Below are positions 13,301-25,232 of a DNA stretch of 64,000 nt, piece by piece. Numbering within the stretch: position 1 is the stretch's first letter; each line of letters opens with the position of its first letter. The notes beneath the pieces were generated by a model. That model worked only from the letters and a program-made list of their open reading frames with translations, ran no database searches and was not told where the DNA came from. This stretch comes from Quillaja saponaria (lineage: Eukaryota; Streptophyta; Magnoliopsida; Fabales; Quillajaceae): assembly GCA_029379385.1 (NCBI GenBank), contig CM055608.1, forward strand, positions 33,153,048-33,217,047, read 5' to 3'. The position numbers and the translations under genes are program-made.

Positions 13301-16300
13301 CTTTTTCTCTTTATTATTATTATTATTTTTTTTGAGGGCTGGGGGCCTAGTACAGCATTGAGTTATGATGCATATCTTTCAGCTATTATCAACTATTGTG
13401 AACATGGACCTGGTATATTTAGAATAAATTGACATACAAGTATGGTTGTTATTTATCGGTAAAGAATTTCCAAGCTTCTAGTCAGTTATCATACATACAA
13501 GATTCCTTTAACTGGCTTTAAATATCAGATTGGGAAAACAAAGGTATTTCTTAGAGCTGGTCAGATGGCTGAATTAGATGCAAGGAGGACTGAGGTACTC
13601 AGCAATGCCGCAAAAACAATCCAACGGCGCATAAAATCCCATTGTACTCGTAAACATTATATTGCATTGCGAAAGGCTTCAATATTTGTGCAATCTCTTT
13701 GGAGAGGTGGGTCCTAAGTGTAGTAGCTTGCAATATTTCTTAGCCTTATTTTACAGTAAATCAGTTTCCTTTCTTTCATATTTTTTGTCTATATGATATG
13801 AATTGTAGGAAGACTGGCTTGCAAAATCTACAAGAACATGAAAAGGGAGGCTGCTGCTGTGAAAATTCAGAAACATGTGCGCAGATACCAAGCTAGAAAA
13901 GCCTTTAGAAAGCTCCACTCATCAGTACTTACCTTGCAGACAGGCTTAAGAGCAATGGCTGCCCATAAAGAATTCAGATTTAGGAAGCAGACTAAAGCTT
14001 CCATAATTATTCAGGTTTTACTTGAAAAGTTTTACTGTTTGGATGATCTAACCTCTATTGTGACCATAATTCTAAAACAAGTGCTCATTAAAAAACATTG
14101 CAGGCCCGGTGGCGATGCCATAAAGCTGCTTCATACTATAAGAGGCTCAAGAGAGGTTCAATAGTTTCACAATGCAGATGGAGGGGGCTTGTTTCCAGGA
14201 GAGAACTGAGGAAACTCAAAATGGTTATTATTGCTCTGTATATGGTTTTATATATTTTAGAGAGTGTTACTACTTTTTCATCACTAAATGGATCGTTCAC
14301 TTGAATATAAAGTAGTAAAGCAATGTGAGTGCAAAATATTCTGGTTATAATTTTCTTATAAAAAATAAGCTAAGATAATTTCCATCATGGGTGTTTCATG
14401 TACTGACAGCACTAATGCCAGTTTTTAAGGTTATATCGTAAGAGAGAGAGAGTAGTCCCTTGAACTAAAAACTGAAAGGCATTGATTATGCTAACTTTTC
14501 GCTTCTTTAGAGAGCCAAATGTATACTTCTCTCTCTCACACACACACACCTATGTATCCTGTTATCGGCCAAAATTGTGGATTGGAAATCAATACATTGG
14601 AAAACAAGTGAAAGAGAAGTTTGCTTCTGATAAGCACCAGAAAGCTTCCGCATATGGCTTGAGTGGCAATTGATATACAATTTGTCTTTCCTACAATCTC
14701 TTTATAGCATGTCACAGAAGCTTTCTTCGTGTCTATCTCTTTTCCTTAATCTAAAATCTGTCTCCAAATTGTTTTAGGCTGCAAGAGAAACTGGTGCACT
14801 TAAAGAAGCAAAGGATAAGCTTGAAAAACGAGTAGAGGAACTCACTTGGCGTCTACAACTAGAGAAACGTTTACGGGTAATATTTACGTTTGCAGGTAGA
14901 TATCATTAGGTGCACAAGTTATTTCTATAATCACTGGTACATTGTTCAAGTCAGAGACACATTTCCACTGAACTTTGCAAAGAAAAAAGGAACAAGAAAG
15001 TAGTGCCGATGTACCATAAGTTGCCTCTTTCAATTTTATAACTCTGAAAGATGTGGAATTACGTGCAGACAGACCTAGAAGAAGCCAAAGCACAAGAGGT
15101 AGCAAAATTGCAGAATTCACTGCAAGAAATGCAGGGAAAAGTTGATGAGACAAATGCTTTACTTTCCAAGGAGCGAGAGACCGTAAAGAAGGTTGTTGAA
15201 GAAGCACCTCCTGTTATCAAAGAAACCCAGGTTCTTGTCGAAGATACCCAAAAAGTAGATTCCTTAACAGCAGAGGTGGAAAGCCTGACGGTAAGAAAAT
15301 TTAGTCTATCAGCAAGACTTCAAATCATTTATTGCTTGAAGTTAAATTATTTAGGTCTAATCTACAAATATATACTCATTAAATTGAAGTGCATGTTGTA
15401 TGTTTTACAGAGTAATACTGCTATTTGACAACTGTATTTGTTTTCACTAAAAATTTATTAAACACATTTTATCTTGTCTAGAATCTGATGAACGTTCTAT
15501 ACATACATACATACATACATATATGTACTTACATACACATATGTATGCATAATTTATGTACAGAAGAATCGTATATTTTATATTAAATCTATGTATGTAA
15601 ATTATATTTTATAGAATGTACATTCATGTACGGAATATACCTCAACTATGTAATCTGGCATATTGGTTCACAAAGAAGTAACTTACTCTTGTGCTGCATT
15701 ATCTGTGAATAAATACTTACATTTAAGTTTAACTAGACATTTTCCAAATAAAGTAAAACAGATAGTTGACATTGGCAGGATAGCAGTTTTTCAGACTTCG
15801 ATTTTAGGATGATCACTTTGATGGATAATTTTGGTTGGAGAGATTATTGTACTTAGGAATGCATTGATCCTTTTCGCCATGGAGTTAAAAGTTTGAAGTA
15901 TACTTTTATGCTGATTTGTCAAAAAAATGGCCAAAGGAAATGAACATTTTCAACCTTTTGAATCAGACATGGTCATGTATTTTATTGTATGTAACTATAG
16001 CAGTATATAATAAACATATCATTGATTGATGTTTCCCTCTGCTTCATGTTTCAACAGACCTCATTGGAGTCAGAGCGACGGAAAGCTGATGATTTTGAAA
16101 GAAGATACAATGAAGCCCAAGGTTCTAGTGAAGAACAGCATAAAAAATTAGAAGACACAGAGAAAAAGGTTCAGCAGCTCCAAGAATCTTTGACCAGGTA
16201 ATATTTAACCCTGATGAAAATTGTTTCCTGATGTATTTAGTTTTCATGCTAATCATGTATCAGCTTCAACATTTTAGAGAGAAAGTAATCAGCTTTTGAC

Positions 16301-19300
16301 TTGAGATCTTGGAAATTTCTCATATACTAAACCTGTATATGTATGAATTTGGTGCTATCATGAGTACTTGATCAATGATTAAACCATTGGATAATTAATC
16401 ACACAGAAATGTGCAATTTCTTATCTTTTCAATTCGTGGCGGGTTGCAGGGCAAATGTAGACTAGTTCCTAAAACTTCCTCTTAAAATATGAGTCACTAG
16501 TTACTACTACTTTAATGTCCCTGTCTCGGTTAACTGAAATCTTACTATTCTTTGATCAGGCTAGAAGAGAAGATTACCAATTTAGAATCAGAGAATCAGG
16601 TCCTACGGCAACAAGCTGTGTCCATTGCACCTAATAAGTTCCTCTCTGGACGCTCCAGATCTATAATTCAGGTGCTCTTAGTCAAGACTCTTGGAAGTTG
16701 ATTATAATATTAAAACTTATCTCGCAGAAGTGTATGAGATTTTTCTTTTCTGACTTGTTAGAGAGGTGCTGAAAGTGGTCCTATCGCAGGAGATGCAAAA
16801 ACAGCTTTGGTAATATATCTCTTTGGATCCTTCACTATGCCTTTATTTCTTTTACTAATTTAAATTTCTTTTTAACCTAATAAACTCATCAGGATCTGCA
16901 TAGCCCTTCAATAAACCAAAGGGAAGAGGAGAAACCACAGAAGTCACTAAATGAGAAACAGCAGGAGAATCAAGAGTTGCTCATTAGATGTATTGCACAA
17001 CATTTGGGCTTTGCAGGGAACAGACCAATTGCTGCGTGTATCATATACAAATCCCTTTTGCAGTGGAGATCATTTGAAGTTGAGCGCACAAGCATCTTTG
17101 ATCGTATTATTCAAACAATTGGCCATGCTATTGAGGTATAAATTGCCAACCTTTACATGTTACTACTGTATCAAGTTCATTCTCAAAATCAGAAGTTTCT
17201 AATTCTAATATTTTGGAATTTCAGACCCAGGATAACAATGATGCTTTGGCATATTGGTTATCCAATGCCTCAACACTTCTCTTGCTACTCCAGCGCACAC
17301 TTAAAGCAAGTGGTGCTGCTGGAATGGCTCCACAACGCCGTCGTTCGTCATCAGCGACCCTATTTGGGAGAATGACACAAGTACATTTAGTTTCTTGTCA
17401 TTATCAAATAAACCAATTCATATCATGCTTCAGATTTTGAAGTTTTTTTTTCCCATGGCTTCTCTTAGAGTTTCCGTGGAACTCCACAAGGGGTCAATCT
17501 TTCCCTAATCAATGGTGTGGGCAGTGGAGTCGATACTCTGCGGCAAGTTGAAGCCAAGTACCCAGCTTTGCTTTTCAAACAGCAGCTTACAGCATACGTA
17601 GAAAAGATTTATGGAATGATTCGAGATAATTTAAAGAAAGAAATTTCTCCATTGCTTGGATTGTGCATCCAGGTATGCCAATTTGTTCATTACTGGATTC
17701 TAAACTTTTTATTCATACTTCCTTGAATTTATTGTTAACTATGGTTTGCCAGCTTTCTTCTTTGGTATAAATTTGAAATTTAATTGTTTGAATATATGAC
17801 AGGCACCAAGAACATCCAGAGCAAGCTTGGTTAAGGGATCATCCCGTTCAGTGAACAGTGAGGCCCAGCGAGCTTTGATTGCTCATTGGCAAGGGATAGT
17901 GAAGAGTCTTGGGAACTTCTTGAACACTTTGAAAGCAAATCATGTAAGGATATGCTCTTTTTTCATATTTCTATATCGTTTTTCCTCCTTTTCTTTGTAT
18001 CATAGATATTAATCATCAGTAGCATCACTTCTCGAAACAGCTTCTGACATTGTGCAAAACCAACTGTCTTCTGTGTTGATCATCACATTAGTACATTGAG
18101 TAAAACTCTGATAGGACTTTTCATATCAAGTTTACAGAGCTTGTGTGCAGCTTTATGTCTCATTTCATTTTGTGGAGGTGTAGTTCATTGAAATATCCTG
18201 TCTGAATTCCTCTGTTCTGTTTAATTTTCTATAGGTTCCCCCATTTTTGGTTCGTAAGGTGTTCACACAAATATTTTCTTTCATCAATGTTCAACTATTC
18301 AATAGGTATTGAGTTGTCCCTACTTTCTGCAGCTTTAATTTGGCATGTTTCTGTTTTCCAAATAGAACATTTTTTTTTTCTCAAGAGTCTTGCCTAACTG
18401 TTTCTTTCTGCAGTCTTCTCTTACGACGAGAGTGCTGCTCATTTAGTAACGGTGAATATGTCAAAGCTGGATTGGCTGAATTGGAGCATTGGTGTTATAA
18501 GGCAACAGATGAGGTATTTTAAAATTCATTTCCACAGACTCCAAATTACTTGCTAATATATGCTAACCCTATCCCAATAATATAAAATGCAGTATGCAGG
18601 CTCTGCTTGGGATGAGCTCAAGAATATTAGACAGGCTATAGGATTTCTGGTATCTTTCCGTTCATGGATGTTAAGCATCTGCATCATACTTGTTATAATT
18701 TTTAGCAATTAATGGTATCCTGGTATTATTTTTTTTTCCTCTAATCAGGTCATACATCAAAAGCCAAAGAAAACTATGGATGAAATAAGCCATGATTTAT
18801 GTCCGGTGAGTAGAAGAGAATAGAAGATAATGTACTAAATTCTAGAATATTCACTTTACTGTATCTCAACCAACCTTATTTTTTACAGGTTCTTAGTATA
18901 CAGCAGCTATATCGGATAAGTACCATGTACTGGGATGACAAGTATGGCACGCATAGTGTGTCCCCAGATGTAAGTTTCTATGGATTCCGTTACTTAAACT
19001 AGGTTCTAGTCATTTGTTTTCTTCGTCAAAGCTGCGTGATAATTTCATGTTAAATACATGTCCAGTTGTACATAGAAACTAACCATGTTGAACTGTAATG
19101 GTGCTAAATGTGTCATGTAGGTTATATCCAATATGAGAGTGTTAATGACTGAAGATTCAAACAATGCAGTTAGTAATTCTTTCCTGCTGGATGATGATTC
19201 AAGGTAAGCATAGCAACCTATCCTTTTGGTCTTATCTCCAGTTTTTCATTGCTGTTCTTCCTTGCATAGTTGCATCTAGTTAACAAACATCCAGTGACCA

Positions 19301-19955
19301 ATTAATACCCACCATTCGGCTAAGCTTTCACTTGTTCAGGTTCTCTTTCTAACAAAAAATAATCTGGCATGGTTACTATTTATTAGTTGGAAGCCATGAC
19401 TAGTAGTTAACTAAAAATAAACTAAATATAATGATTGCAAACAATTTTGAGGCAATCATAATGGGTAGATCTGTTGGAAAGAAGTGATGTTAAAAGGGTT
19501 CCCGAGTTTAATTCCTATACACCCCTTGGGACCAATTCTACATTAAATATTCTTCATAACTACGGGGCTCTCCTTGTAATTGTGAGCAGGGTCGTTAACC
19601 CTAGCATGGTTTGGAAAGAGGGAAAAATGGTAGACTTATGATATTATCTTGGTGGCTTCAGTTTAATATTTAATGATATGCACTTCTTCCCAAAGTGTCC
19701 TAAGCAGAATGAAGAGCTGATTGAGTAATAAGGATCATGACCACTATAATGTTTGCTGACTTGCTCTGTAGTTGCTAAATATATTCCTTTTCAACTGAAT
19801 GCTTGACCTTTTGAAATCATCTATGTTTCAGCATTCCTTTCTCTGTGGACGACTTATCAAAATCAATGGAACAAATAGATATCGCTGATATTGAACCACC
19901 ACCACTTATACGCGAGAACTCAGGCTTTAGTTTCTTGTTGCCACGTTCAGATTGA
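7382..19955 (+). CDS. Class XI myosin heavy chain (38 coding exons)
   Basis: Coding exons run from an ATG-only first exon (7382-7384) and 8172-8300 to 19832-19955. All junctions are GT-AG with consistent phases, summing to 4575 bases or 1524 residues, normal for plant myosin XI. In order: SH3-like N-terminal domain ([10 protein letters not shown], residues 9-50); motor with P-loop GESGAGKT (156-163), switch I NNNSSRF (209-215), switch II DIYGFE (434-439) and actin-binding region (MQQLRCGGVLEAIR); six IQ motifs for calmodulin-like light chains (about 735-879); coiled coil (about 880-1070); and globular tail with a DIL domain ([14 protein letters not shown], then [10 protein letters not shown]) ending FLLPRSD. 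Family role: fast actin-based movement of organelles and vesicles and cytoplasmic streaming. It resembles the XI-1/XI-2/XI-B/XI-G group; I do not fix the paralog. The exon-6/7 join restores switch I. No frameshift or stop seen. Confidence 0.95.
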
Positions 19956-20761
19956 CAGATAACACAGCAGAAATTGATGGATTATCACTTTCAGTCACCT
20001 CATTCCAGTTCACATTTCAACCTCTTAGCAATATGGGATTGTGAATTGTTAATTTTGGATACATTAGAAAAAATTCACGTGCATTGCTTTATTATTGCTT
20101 CAAACAACAAAGACTCCCATGCCTTTCTTGGTTAGACCAACCGAGCCGGACGATTTTGCTCCTTCAAACAGCATTGTAATGCTGAATTTTGAATATCTTG
20201 TTGTACATGTAGCTCTTTTTGAAGAGAAAGAAAGAAATTAAGAGAAATAGCATTTTATCATGGATTACTCATTATTATTAGCTAGGCTTTCTGATGTGGC
20301 CTTTCAGCTCATTGTATTTGAACATTATTCTAGAGTTAGAAATATAGGACCCTTTTAGAAGATTTCACAGAACAACAAAAGTCATGTTTTTCTTCCCTCT
20401 TTTGTTTTGTTCAATAAAATGGCCATATTCTATTTCATTTTGGTAGGAGACAGAAGGGCAATCTAATCATGGTGGATTTAGATTTTCTGTTTATTTTTAA
20501 TTAGTGGTATTCTTCAAAGAGAGAGAAAAAAAAGTAAGTATTTTCTTTCTCTTAAAAATGTATTTGATATAAATAAAAAATTTAGTTCTTGAAAAGAGCA
20601 AGTCTTGTATCTATTTCTCTCTTACTCTTTTTTTTTTTTTGTTAACATGACTCCTTAAGAAAAATGAAAGAATTCAAAACTCTAAAATGTTACTCGGATG
20701 AAATTTGGAAAATAAAATCCCTGTTTCAATTTATGTTAGAGTGTGCATGAAGGAATATTTA
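19956..20761. other. Myosin 3' UTR and downstream spacer
   Basis: The myosin 3' UTR probably extends to about 20250, where A/G-rich and AT-rich sequence begins. I see no further gene up to the inverted-repeat element at about 20762. Confidence 0.5.
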
Positions 20762-21125
20762 TGTGATAATAGTTTTTAGTCCTACTAATTTGATCAAGAA
20801 TTCAATTTCGCTTCTATATTTCAAAATGTCGAAATATCATCTTTAGAGTTTCGAAAACTACGTAATATGATTGTTACTATAACTTTTTATTATATTTAAT
20901 TTAACGAGAAGTGACGTGTCAAATGTACACTATAAAATATAGATAAGTCCATATAGTCATTATTTGTCACTTCACCTTTAATTAAGTTAGATCTAACAAA
21001 AAGTGATGCGAATAATCATATTACGTGATTTTCAAAATTATAAAGACAATATTTTGACTTTTTGAAATATAATGACAAAGATTGAATTCTTGGACAAATT
21101 ATAAAAACTTAAAGTGTAATTAAGC
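20762..21125. mobile_element. Foldback MITE-like element with long inverted arms
   Basis: The left arm (about 20762-20935) and the reverse complement of the right arm (about 20960-21125) align along most of their length. Shared blocks include CAAGAATTCAAT near the ends, TATATTTCAAAA, and ACGTAATATGATT further in. Arm divergence points to an old insertion. It has no coding capacity. Long-armed, non-autonomous elements like this are usually Mutator-like or foldback MITEs. I could not define a target-site duplication, so the end coordinates are approximate. Confidence 0.6.
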
Positions 21126-21311
21126 CTAAAAGTAAAATTCCTTTCTATAACAAATTACTTATTATAGGACTCATTACCATAATGAAAATGTTAAGTTATG
21201 ATTCACTCTTCCCTCGAGGTTTAGTAGAAAGACACTAAAATTCAAAATTTTGGAAAAATAACACTCATCTCCCTAAACTAGATGGAAAACTAACATGTGT
21301 TAGTAAATATT

Positions 21312-22291
21312 TGAAATTGGACTCCATACAGAGGGAATGGCTGGAGAGTCCCTAGAGAGGGACAAAACGTAGGCGGTTGCCCTCCCCAGTCCCACTTGCT
21401 CTTGTTTTATTTTTCATTAGGTTAATTTATTTTTGGCTCTTCTAATATGAAATTTTTTTAGTTGTATCCCCTTACTTGGATCTTTTTAACATTTTATATT
21501 AAAATATTCTTTATTAAGAAGAAACAAAAATTATTTATATACCATTTTTTTCTAATTAATTACATTGGAATTTGACATTTTTTTTCTTATTAAATTCAAA
21601 TTGATTTATGCATTAATTAATTTATTTTTAATTGGTATTAGTTTGAATGTCGTATAGAGATTGGTATTTAGAAAAAATTAAATTAAAATTAAAATTAAAA
21701 TTTTTATTTAGTTATAAAAGATGGTGAAAAATTTATATAACGAGTGAATTTATGTTCCTTTTTATAGTGATTAAAAGCATATTATTTATGCTAAGACTAA
21801 ATTTTTTTTGTAAATTTAAGTATTTCAATTAAAAAAAAATCACCTTAATCTTAAAAAATTTGTACGTTTTTTACTTATAAATTTTTAATATTGTTTTCAA
21901 TCCAATACAACATTCAAACTCCAATTTTAATTTTAATTTTTTTTAACACAAATCTCAATTTGTATTTGAGTCTAAATTGAATAAAAGAAAAAAAAAAATC
22001 AAAATCTATAGAATTAATTAAAAAATGATATATAAATCATTTTTATTTTCTACAAATTAGATTAATTAAGTTGGAGAAAATAAAAAATAATTGAAATCAA
22101 AAGATTCAAACCAAAAATAAAATAAAATAATCAAGGGTTTCAACTGAAACGTTTTCATATGAGAAGAACAAAAAGTAAAATTAATTTGAAATAAAAAAAT
22201 AAAACAATTACATTATTTTTGACACAATAGGAGAGGGAGCAACTGCGTTTTGTCCATCTCCAGCCGTTCCCTCTTCATGGGATCCAGACTC
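21312..22291. mobile_element. Mutator-like foldback (non-autonomous MULE/MITE) element
   Basis: A perfect 9-bp direct repeat, GTAAATATT, flanks the element at 21303-21311 and 22292-22300. Nine bases is the target duplication length of Mutator-like elements. Terminal inverted repeats share AGAGGGAA(T/C)GGCTGGAGA and GGACAAAACG. Homology continues inward: TGTTTTATTTTT near the ends, CTTCT(A/C)ATATGAAA, and (AAAATT)n tracts on both sides. The whole 980 bp can therefore fold into one imperfect hairpin with arms of nearly 490 bp. There is no transposase frame. It sits directly upstream of the decayed DUF4220 copy. Confidence 0.75.
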
Positions 22292-22494
22292 GTAAATATT
22301 CTGATGAAATTATGAAAGTGGTTCAGTTTTAATTTTAAATTATCAAAAAATCTAATCATATTTTCAAATAACAACTACATCCTATTTTTTATTTAATCCT
22401 TTCAAATGAATTTTAAGTACTCATTTTTAATAGTAATCCCAACTGCAAGCCAAATATCGTGTCTCTGTGACAGTGTGAGAAAGCTAGCTAGAGC

Positions 22495-24897
22495 TACAGC
22501 AGAGGACTGGCTTCTCCAATCCCAATTGGGAACAACATATGGGAAGCATGGAACGTCCGTGGTGTAATCCTTTTTAAGTTTCTCCCTGCGGACAATTTTA
22601 ATTCTATTTGCTCCTTGTAGAAAGCGCACGTCCAGAAAACTGGCTACTTGGTCTGCTTGCTTGCAGATTGGGCTGCCAACTTTTGTGCAGGACTCATCTC
22701 TAACAGCCTAGATGATGAGAAATGCTCTGCCTCTCATCCAGGGGATAATGGTCAGCGCCTGGCTTTTTGGGCTCCCTTTTTTCTGTTACATAATGGCGGT
22801 CCGAACACCATCACTACTTTTGCCCTTGAGGATAAAGAGCAATGGCTTCGGCACTTGCTCAGTCTCGTTCTCCAAGTGGCTGCCACTGCTTGTGTATTCC
22901 TTCTAACAGTTCCACAAAACAGGCTATGGCTCCCAATAACACTCATGTTTGTTGCTGGAATCATCAAGTCCGCTGAGAGAACTCATGCTTTGCACCTCGC
23001 AAGCTTGGATAGCTTCCGAAACCATGCTTGGAAATACTGATCCAGGACCCAATTACGCAAAGCTCATGGGGGAGCACAAATCGAAGTATGATGCTGGAAT
23101 TCATTCTAGTATAATAATCCCTCCAGAATTGATTAAAGAAGACAAGATATGTAACCCGAAAGGGAAGAAATTCACAGAACTCTTGGCAGTTCGAGAAAGT
23201 TATACCTATTTCAATAAGTTCAAAGGACTAATTGATCTTATCTTCAGTGTAAGTGATCGCAACCAGAGCCGTAAGGTTTTCTAAAATTTGCATTCATCAG
23301 AAGCTCTCAGGGTGATAGCAGTAGAGCTCATCATCTATGAAGCTCTCTACACCAAGCTTCAGGTTGTGCATACAAAGGCAGGATGTTTTTCCGCTTTGCA
23401 TCAATCAGTTCAGTTGTAGTGGCCCTTGTGTTCGTCATTTCCTAAGAGAAGCATGGCTTTAAGAAATTTGACGTTGGAGTCACCTATGCTTTGCTCTATG
23501 GTGCCGTTGCCCTGAATTCCATAGCTCTCTTCAGGATCATTTTCTGAATGGACTGCTGCTTCTCTCAGAACTACTCCAAAAAATTGATTAATTAGAGGCA
23601 TTTTTTGGGTTGTTTTCATTAAAGCTACTAACTTCTTGAGCATTTTGGAGTATTTTCTCAGCTTCAAGGAACCAAGGTGGGATAACTCTGAGACCAAGCC
23701 TTATACCGAATATGAGGCACTGGCTACACCCTTTATCTTTCGCAGGTGGTCTGAATCGATAGGGGGAACAATTTGATAGCATATTGCCTTCAACAATGTC
23801 CAAAGAGAAGAAAATCTAAAGATCGAAGCAGAGTTGTCCATTATTTACTAGATATCTATGACAAGGTCTCTTGGCTTCTAAAAAATGCTTTTGACTTTTT
23901 CGTTGAGTATATTGGTGCTGGGGACTTACAAGATGAATGGAGATACAAATTCAAAATGCCATTCCTCAAAAATCTGTGGAGATTCATCTTTCATGATCTG
24001 AAGAGAAAATGCTCAAGATGTGGATGATATAGAAACTGTCCAGGGGATGTGTTTAGCTAGAGGAGCTTTTGTTTTGCAGGAAAGGAAAATGGATATCAAA
24101 ATAAGAGACGAACTTTGCTACTACATAGAAAAACAAGAAGACGTTGAAGGAATTTGTAATACCTGCTATGATCATAAGAAACAACATCAAGAAGATATTC
24201 AAAACATTGAAAGGAATTCTTATGAGCATTGGAATCATGATGGAGATGATATACGTCCACTCCTACGGATAACGATGATGAAGAAGCTAATATCCCTGAA
24301 AAGCATAGTGAAAAATATTCTGCTACTGGGTACTGTAAGCGTAAATCCAGTAAGCTTCTCTCAAATTACATGTTAAATCTTTTGGTTATGCAACTTGCTA
24401 GGATGTCACCCGTGGCAGGTATTGGGCAAATAAGATTAAGAGATACATGTGCTGAAGCTAAAAATTTCTTTACCATGAGGGATTACCAAAATATGGAAAG
24501 AGGAAGGCCACAAAGGGGATTTAGATCCAAAAGCTATAAAGAAGGCATGTCAGAAAATTCTTGATGTGAGTAACGATGTTAAACCTGGTTATGTGAAGGA
24601 AGATAGGAGCAAATCCATATTGTTAGATGCATGTAGGTTAGCCAAAGAATTGCAAAAATTAGGACAACTTCAGAAATGGAATGTTATCAGCCAAGTGTGG
24701 CTGGAGTTGTTGTCTTATACAGCAAGTCATTGAAAAGCAAGAATGCATGCACACGAAGTGAGTAAAAGTGAAGAGTTTGTTTCATTTGTTTGGTTATTGA
24801 TGGCTCATTTTGGCCTGGACAACAGTTTCAGATTAAAGAAGGTCATGCCAGAGCAAAAGTGATTGTGGATGAACCAAGACAGCATAAGATTCAATAG
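22495..24897 (+). pseudogene. Decayed DUF4220/DUF594 membrane-protein gene, copy 1
   Basis: The DNA aligns along its full length with the copy at 44758-47281. Recognisable pieces in order are: WAANFCAGLISNS, then LWLPITLMFVAGIIKSAERT, PGPNYAKLMGEHKSKYDAG, YTYFNKFKGLID, WRYKFKMPFLKNLWRF, MSPVAGIGQIRLRDTCAEA, and at the end VIVDEPRQHKIQ. These are spread over several frames with many indels and stops. The start codon is lost: the position equivalent to ACAGCAATGG of copy 2 reads ACAGCAGAGG. DUF4220/DUF594 proteins are plant multi-pass membrane proteins of unknown function, often near NLR genes. It is almost certainly non-functional. It keeps a 29-base segment that copy 2 has lost. Confidence 0.88.
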
Positions 24898-25232
24898 GCT
24901 GCATATGTACTGCATGTAGGTGTGGCACTTTTTTTGTACTGAAGTGATCGTTGTAATGTTTTTCCCAATGTTTGTCAATCTCTGATCCATTTGACAATTA
25001 TGGAACATGTTTTGGAACTTTATTTGTCTCAGAACTATTGTTGGTTAAGGTGAATCCCTGATTTGATGTTTCTTTGTCTCATATTGTGAATGATTAGTAT
25101 AATATAAGCCAAAAATTCAACGAAGGAATTTAACAATAAAACAAACAAATCAACAAAGGAAGAAAGACTTACAAAAAGGAACAGTGAAAGAAGAAGAAAA
25201 GGAACTGGCAATTCTAAATTCTTACCAAGTTA

